Source: Collinsella sp. | GTDB lineage: Bacteria > Actinomycetota > Coriobacteriia > Coriobacteriales > Coriobacteriaceae | Length of the DNA: 10,561 nucleotides | Direction of reading: 5' to 3' | Assembly (NCBI GenBank): GCA_014871665.1 | Contig: WGSL01000071.1 | Span: 1 to 10,561 of the forward strand | Part shown: positions 7,089 to 10,561 of the stretch, in pieces | How positions within the stretch are numbered: the stretch's first letter is position 1 | Layout of the letters: each line of letters begins with the position of its first letter | Made by a program: the position numbers and the translations under genes | The notes under the pieces: generated by a model | Seen by the model: the letters and a program-made list of their open reading frames with translations, nothing else | Databases searched by the model: none | What the model was told of the DNA's origin: nothing

Positions 7089-7523
7089 CTACTCACCGGT
7101 TTCGATGCGCTCCGGCGTGCTCTCGTGGTAGATGAGCGTAAACGTACCGATCTGGACGGAAGAACCGTCGTGCAGCGGGGCTGCATTGACGATGGCACCG
7201 TCGACCCAGGTGCCATTGAGCGAGCCCAAGTCCTCGATGCGAGCGCCGAGGCCCTCGCGAATAATGCGCGCGTGGCTGCGCGAAACGGTCATGTCATTGA
7301 GGAAGATGCCGTTTGCAGGATCGCGGCCGATGGTGGTCACGTCGTCCTCGAGCTCAAAAGCGGCACCAGTCTGCGGACCCTTGACGATGGACAGAACGGG
7401 GGCGGTGATGCGCACGTTGGCCATGAGGTCGGGAACGGTGACGTCGCTTGAAGGCACGCGGAATACGCAGGTAGCGTCAGCAGTCTTATCATTCTGAGGC
7501 ATATTGTTAACCATGTTGTCCAT
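7089..7523 (-). CDS. Small FHA domain protein resembling GarA/OdhI
   Basis: A 144-residue cytosolic phosphothreonine-binding protein. The single FHA domain (about 42-132) shows GRD at 66-68, SRSH at 81-84 and LNGTWVDG at 102-109, which carry the phosphopeptide-binding Arg, Ser, His and Asn. Ahead of it, DATCVFR (16-22) resembles the ETTSVFR tail of GarA/OdhI. In those proteins, kinase phosphorylation of a Thr makes the tail fold back onto its own FHA domain and frees 2-oxoglutarate enzymes. Only one Thr (Thr18) is kept here. The ATG at 7523 has AGGGG five bases upstream, and an in-frame TTG at 7556 is rejected. It lies 66 bases after pgsA and is coupled to the MerR gene. Targets in an anaerobe that may lack a full TCA cycle are unknown. 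Confidence 0.85.
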   Translation of the reverse strand: MDNMVNNMPQNDKTADATCVFRVPSSDVTVPDLMANVRITAPVLSIVKGPQTGAAFELEDDVTTIGRDPANGIFLNDMTVSRSHARIIREGLGARIEDLGSLNGTWVDGAIVNAAPLHDGSSVQIGTFTLIYHESTPERIETGE

Positions 7524-7589
7524 GACAACCCCTAACTTATCGCGGACGTGCCGCAAATAATGAACCGTACGTAATCATACCCCAACGAA

Positions 7590-8294
7590 TCAGTCTTCGA
7601 TTTCAGGGTTCAGAAAGTCGATGTCCTCGTCTTCGGGATGCATGAGAGCCTGTTTAATGGCCGCTCCGCCCTTAATGGAGTAGATGACAGCCGTGAGCAT
7701 GGAGAAGATCACGCCGCCGTACACAAAGAAGATGCCGAGGGGCACCGAGCTTCCGTTGAGGCCTGGGAAGGCCGTAAGGGCTGAAGGCAAAAGATGCAGG
7801 CCGTCAATAACGGGGAACCCGAGTAGCATGAGCGAGAAGCCGGTCATGAGCAGCGCTGTGGCAATCTTTCCGGGGAAGACGACATCGATGGGGCGACGGT
7901 GATAATGGCGCACGATAAGCGTGCCGATGCCCAGATAGATGTCGCGGCCAATAATGAGCACGCAGACCCAGATGGGCAGCTCTCCGCGAACCACCAGTCC
8001 CAGCACGCCGGTGAACAGCAGCGCACGGTCACAAATGGGATCCATGACCTTGCCGAGCCACGAGACCGTCTTAGTCATGCGGGCGATCTGACCGTCCATC
8101 CAGTCGGTGGAGGCGGCAACGGCGTAGATAACGATGGCGATGACGCGGTTGTTATCCGTCACAAACAGGTACAGAAATACCAGGGTGAGGATCAGGCGCG
8201 TAAAGGTGATGAAATTGGAGATCGTAAAGATCTTATTCGACGGGTAATCGGAAGTGCCGATAAGCTCCTTTTTGATCTTCTTTTTGATGCCCAC
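7590..8294 (-). CDS. pgsA: CDP-alcohol phosphatidyltransferase (PgsA-type membrane phospholipid synthase)
   Basis: A 234-residue integral membrane enzyme that transfers a phosphatidyl group from CDP-diacylglycerol to an alcohol, probably glycerol 3-phosphate. The family signature is complete: D64-x2-D67-G68-x2-A71-R72-x8-G81-x3-D85-x3-D89. Hydrophobic helices lie at about 35-46, 50-62, 92-102, 108-122, 146-162 and 186-206, and the N-terminus is basic (GIKKKIKK). The start is taken as the GTG at 8294, with GGGGGAG four bases upstream. The open frame runs on to an ATG at 8420, but a promoter at 8331-8359 lies inside that extension. It is first in the operon ahead of the FHA gene, as in mycobacteria. 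The exact alcohol acceptor (glycerol phosphate, phosphatidylglycerol or inositol phosphate) cannot be read from the sequence. Confidence 0.88.
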   Translation of the reverse strand: MGIKKKIKKELIGTSDYPSNKIFTISNFITFTRLILTLVFLYLFVTDNNRVIAIVIYAVAASTDWMDGQIARMTKTVSWLGKVMDPICDRALLFTGVLGLVVRGELPIWVCVLIIGRDIYLGIGTLIVRHYHRRPIDVVFPGKIATALLMTGFSLMLLGFPVIDGLHLLPSALTAFPGLNGSSVPLGIFFVYGGVIFSMLTAVIYSIKGGAAIKQALMHPEDEDIDFLNPEIED

Positions 8295-8330
8295 AGGACT
8301 CCCCCGCTGGTTAACGACAAAACTTTTGAT

Positions 8331-8359
8331 ACTATACCCGTTCCGGCGATGTCTATCCA
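8331..8359 (-). promoter_or_regulatory. Promoter of the pgsA operon
   Basis: The minus strand reads TGGATA, a 17-base spacer, then TATAGT. These are a 4/6 match to the -35 and a 5/6 match to the -10 consensus. Transcription would start near 8324, giving a leader of about 30 bases before the GTG at 8294. This supports the short pgsA reading. Confidence 0.6.
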
Positions 8360-8421
8360 GCGCAGCCATAGAGAGTCCAGACATGTGGAAGGTGCTTTTA
8401 GGCGGCGGGGGATTTCGCATT

Positions 8422-8474
8422 CGTGTACATCAGCCTCCAAACATGTCGATTTTGGTGGCTGATGTACACGTTTT
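8422..8474 (+). terminator. Terminator-like hairpin with no gene reading into it
   Basis: Arms at 8422-8441 and 8451-8470 (20 bases, one mismatch) are followed on the plus strand by TTTTGATTCTG. This looks like a rightward intrinsic terminator, but every gene to its left for 4 kb is on the minus strand. It may stop antisense transcripts of the pgsA operon, or may be a palindromic protein site upstream of the pgsA promoter. Confidence 0.5.
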
Positions 8475-8530
8475 GATTCTGTGATTACATCGAGCGGGAA
8501 TGTTGTTGCTTTAAGCAAAATAATCATGGT

Positions 8531-8570
8531 GATTAAAAACAAAAAAGGTCAGGCACTAGGTGCCTGACCT
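8531..8570 (-). terminator. Terminator of the original tRNA-Pro gene
   Basis: A perfect 11-bp stem (8546-8556 with 8560-8570, loop TAG) is followed on the minus strand by a run of six T and a further T-rich stretch. It lies 9 bases after the tRNA 3' CCA. It is the native tRNA terminator, now separated from the tRNA 5' half by the inserted element. Confidence 0.85.
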
Positions 8571-8579
8571 GCAAACTTC

Positions 8580-8624
8580 TGGTCGGAACGACTGGATTCG
8601 AACCAGCGACCCCTTGACCCCCAG
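8580..8624 (-). pseudogene. 3' half of a tRNA-Pro(GGG) gene, attachment site remnant
   Basis: Read on the minus strand, this holds the tRNA from the anticodon loop to the encoded CCA. The loop is CTGGGGG (8618-8624, anticodon GGG with G37), the 3' anticodon strand TCAAG (8613-8617), the variable loop GGGTC, the T arm GCTGG-TTCGAAT-CCAGT (8591-8607), the acceptor strand CGTTCCG (8584-8590), discriminator A and CCA (8580-8582). The 5' side then breaks down. The expected CTTGA strand is CCTCG, and no D arm or 5' acceptor strand follows. This is the usual scar of a tyrosine-recombinase element inserted in a tRNA gene, with the crossover probably in or near the anticodon loop. Confidence 0.85.
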
Positions 8625-8647
8625 CGAGGTCAGAATGACCCTGACCT

Positions 8648-8874
8648 GTGCTTATTTTGTTAAAACACGCGCAGATAGCGCAAGTAGCGCATTTCCGCAT
8701 TTGCAAATTTTACCAGCTCAGCGCGGTCTGTCCAGATAGCATATTTTCGGCTTCGAGGAGCGCTGTGCAGCCGATGATTTAATCAACGGGGGTAGGAGCC
8801 CCGAATCGTCGCCTCTCCGGGTTCCCGCAGGTGGGCCCGCCTGTTTCTAATCAACTGCGGATTTAGGAGCAGAC
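8648..8874. other. Gene-free integrase upstream and att arm region
   Basis: No gene is seen. The A+T-rich left half (8650-8760) holds short repeats also found behind the integrase gene: TAGCGCAAGTA at 8676-8686 and 10395-10405, and CCGCATTTGC at 8695-8704, inverted at 10457-10466. These may be arm-type integrase sites. The G+C-rich right half holds a GGGG/CCCC hairpin near 8790, a 16-bp near-palindrome (CAGGTGGG then CCCGCCTG, 8828-8843), and a repeated pair TAATCAAC...TAGGAGC at 8780-8799 and 8848-8870. The second TAGGAG is the integrase ribosome site. I could not place a convincing promoter. Confidence 0.45.
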
Positions 8875-10365
8875 ATGCAGAACGAGAAATGCAGCAATAA
8901 AACCTTACGCGTATGCGGAGCCGGCGGCGTGAGGAAGAACAAGGGCAAATGGCAGGCTGTCGTGACGGTGGCCGACGAGATGACCGGGAAGAAGGTCCAG
9001 AGGACCAGGAACACCCGCGTGCCCTGCCTGAAGCAGAGCGCGCGGGGAAAGGCGGCGGCGATGCGCGTCCTCGCGGAATTCAGGTCGGAGGTCGAGCTGG
9101 AACTCGCCGAGGCCGAGGAGGCGAGGGCCGCTATCGGCGCCGGGCTTCCCGCCGAACAGCGGGATGACTACGCCGCGCTGCCGCTTTCCGAGGCGCTCGA
9201 GAAGTTCATCGACTTCTGCCTGGAGATGAACAGGATCACCCCGACGACCCGCGACGACTACCACTACAGCGCCCTGCACATCGAGCGAGACGAGCTGGGT
9301 CTGGTCCCCGTGAACGAGGTGACGACCGACGACGTCAACGCGTGGTCGAGGCGCAGGATCGCCCTGGGCACGGCGCCGGACACGCTCAACAAGTCATTCA
9401 AGCTCGGCAAGCGGCTCTACGCCGTCCTGCTGAAGCGCAGCAACGACACGATCGGGAGGAACCCGTTCGACGGCGCCCTCGCGCCCAGGGTCATCGCCAG
9501 GCCCAGGAACGCGCTGCGCTCCGACCTCGTGCCGAAGCTCAACTCGGTGACCTCGATGATGCCGGACTCGACCTTCAGGCGGGCGGTCGTGCTCGCCCTG
9601 CACACCGGGATGCGCATCGGCGAGGTCTGCGGCCTGCGCTGGTGTGACGTCGACTTCGAGTCGGGGCTCATCACGGTCAGGCACTCGGTGGCCTACGTCA
9701 AGGACAGGGGCTCCTTCATCAAGGACACCAAGAACCACGACCTGAGGACGATCCCCGTCGACCCGGTGGGCCTGCTCCCCTTCCTGAAAGAGATCCACGA
9801 GATCGATTCGCAGAGGCTCCGGGAGGCATCGGCCCTCGGCCTGCGCGACCTCGCGGACAGCTACGTCGTGTCGCGGCCGGACGGCTCCTTCGCCACCACC
9901 AGTTACATCCGCAGGGCGTTCAAGACGTTCTCGGAGACCAACGGCCTCATGGGCACCAACGACGAGCTGATCACGTTCCACGGCCTGCGCAACACCTTCG
10001 CGACGCAGTGGATCCGCCACGGCGGCGACATCAAGGCGCTGCAGTCGATCTTCGGGCACAAGGACGCCATGGTCACGCTCAACGTCTACGCCGACATCGA
10101 GCCGATGTCCAAGATCCAGAACATGCTGCGCGTGTTGCCGAGCCTGTGGCGAGGCTACCTCGGCCTGAGGGTGGACCCCGGCCCCATGTTCCAGCAGAAG
10201 ATCCGCGAGGCGATCGAGACGCTCGAGGCGTTCGGCTACGGCATCTCCGAGCCTGACGACCGCAAAGTCCTCATCCGCGACGTTCAGACGATAAGCCGCC
10301 TCTACCCCACCGAGTACGCGGGAGTGCTGGGGGCCATCCCGACCGAGGCGACCGTGGTCGAGTAG
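8875..10365 (+). CDS. Tyrosine recombinase (phage/ICE-type integrase)
   Basis: A 496-residue site-specific recombinase that would integrate and excise the element at tRNA-Pro. Residues 18-75 (GVRKNKGKWQAVV...) look like an arm-binding AP2-like domain, about 100-200 is the SAM-like core-binding domain, and about 215-410 is the catalytic domain. The active-site residues are all visible: Arg247 in TGMRIGE, Lys286 in TKNHDLRTIPV, His369 and Arg372 in HGLR, His395 in GHK and the nucleophile Tyr405 in NVYAD. The ATG at 8875 has TAGGAG five bases upstream. About 90 residues follow the nucleophile, more than the usual 20-40. It is G+C-rich compared with the chromosome to its left, a sign of recent transfer. 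Confidence 0.93.
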   Translation: MQNEKCSNKTLRVCGAGGVRKNKGKWQAVVTVADEMTGKKVQRTRNTRVPCLKQSARGKAAAMRVLAEFRSEVELELAEAEEARAAIGAGLPAEQRDDYAALPLSEALEKFIDFCLEMNRITPTTRDDYHYSALHIERDELGLVPVNEVTTDDVNAWSRRRIALGTAPDTLNKSFKLGKRLYAVLLKRSNDTIGRNPFDGALAPRVIARPRNALRSDLVPKLNSVTSMMPDSTFRRAVVLALHTGMRIGEVCGLRWCDVDFESGLITVRHSVAYVKDRGSFIKDTKNHDLRTIPVDPVGLLPFLKEIHEIDSQRLREASALGLRDLADSYVVSRPDGSFATTSYIRRAFKTFSETNGLMGTNDELITFHGLRNTFATQWIRHGGDIKALQSIFGHKDAMVTLNVYADIEPMSKIQNMLRVLPSLWRGYLGLRVDPGPMFQQKIREAIETLEAFGYGISEPDDRKVLIRDVQTISRLYPTEYAGVLGAIPTEATVVE

Positions 10366-10464
10366 AGGCTGAGACATGCGCTTTCCCAAATCCGTAGCGC
10401 AAGTACGGGAATGTGGAATAGCGTTCAGATATATTCTACCCGGTCATCTCGGTGACGCAAATGC

Positions 10465-10508
10465 GGCACGGGTTTCCGCGAACGCGGATGCCCGTGCCTA
10501 TCTTTTTA
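10465..10508 (+). terminator. Integrase gene terminator
   Basis: A 16-base stem (10465-10480 with 10483-10498, two mismatches) closes on an AA loop and is followed by TATCTTTTTA. It lies about 100 bases after the integrase stop. It overlaps the GCAAATGCGG repeat at 10457-10466. Confidence 0.75.
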
Positions 10509-10561
10509 TGATTGTGAATACGCCTGCGCGAATGTAGATGAAGCCCCGCGGTTCAGGCCGG
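10509..10561. other. Right edge, no gene recognised
   Basis: The last 53 bases after the terminator hold no start with a ribosome site and no protein I can recognise. A gene on either strand could begin or end just beyond the edge. Confidence 0.3.

Larger units (their letters stand above)
8625..10561. mobile_element. Left end of an integrated element in tRNA-Pro (right end outside the window)
   Basis: The boundary is where tRNA homology stops, at the anticodon loop. From there come about 250 bases of A+T-rich, repeat-bearing DNA of the kind seen in att regions, an integrase gene reading away from the tRNA fragment, and the integrase terminator. The integrase is clearly richer in G+C, especially at third codon positions (mostly C or G), than the chromosomal genes before 8300. 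An intact tRNA-Pro should lie at the far end. Whether it is a prophage, an ICE or a genomic island cannot be told from what is visible. Confidence 0.75.

Noticed and set aside
8295..8420. 42-residue N-terminal extension of PgsA from the ATG at 8420
   Set aside because: A promoter lies inside this stretch, the GTG at 8294 has a ribosome site, and the extension (poly-Pro then random) resembles no family member.
8580..8660. Intact tRNA gene
   Set aside because: Only the anticodon loop, 3' anticodon strand, T arm and acceptor 3' strand are present. The 5' anticodon strand does not pair, and the D arm is missing.
9394..10389. 331-residue open frame on the minus strand
   Set aside because: It is the antisense shadow of the G+C-rich integrase gene. 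Its composition is rich in Arg, Val, Glu and Asp with no motif, as expected from high-GC third positions.

Overview
The window looks like a stretch of chromosome from a gut actinobacterium of the class Coriobacteriia, most likely Collinsella or a close relative. This is inferred from the actinobacterial gene order pgsA - garA-like FHA gene - ftsR-like MerR gene, the presence of a DUF1836 regulator, moderate G+C and my recognition of the proteins. No 16S or other species marker is present, so the genus is a judgement.

Layout, left to right. Positions 1-247 hold no gene. They contain a strong rightward terminator from a gene off the left edge and a 102-bp imperfect inverted repeat. A diacylglycerol glucosyltransferase-like GT28 gene (minus) and a thioredoxin reductase gene (plus) diverge from about 1550-1667. 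After the trxB terminator come a DUF1836 regulator (plus) and a DegV family gene (minus), which converge on one shared hairpin terminator. Their upstream regions carry nearly the same 27-bp palindrome (23 of 27 identical), the best candidate here for an undescribed regulatory circuit.

Positions 4476-8294 form a probable five-gene minus-strand operon read from a recognisable promoter at 8331-8359. It encodes a CDP-alcohol phosphatidyltransferase (PgsA type), a small FHA protein resembling GarA, a MerR regulator resembling FtsR/Rv1828, adenine phosphoribosyltransferase, and a secreted coiled-coil NlpC/P60 peptidoglycan hydrolase of PcsB/CwlO architecture. It combines membrane lipid synthesis, a likely Ser/Thr-kinase-responsive switch, a division-type regulator and a cell-wall hydrolase, which suggests an envelope-growth theme. 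Apt is a purine salvage passenger.

From about 8580 to the right edge lies the start of an integrated mobile element. The 3' half of a tRNA-Pro gene with its own terminator remains on the chromosomal side, its 5' half is replaced by foreign sequence, and a G+C-rich tyrosine recombinase gene follows. The cargo and the other end, where an intact tRNA-Pro is expected, lie outside the window. I found no CRISPR array, insertion sequence, toxin-antitoxin pair or obvious defence gene inside the window.
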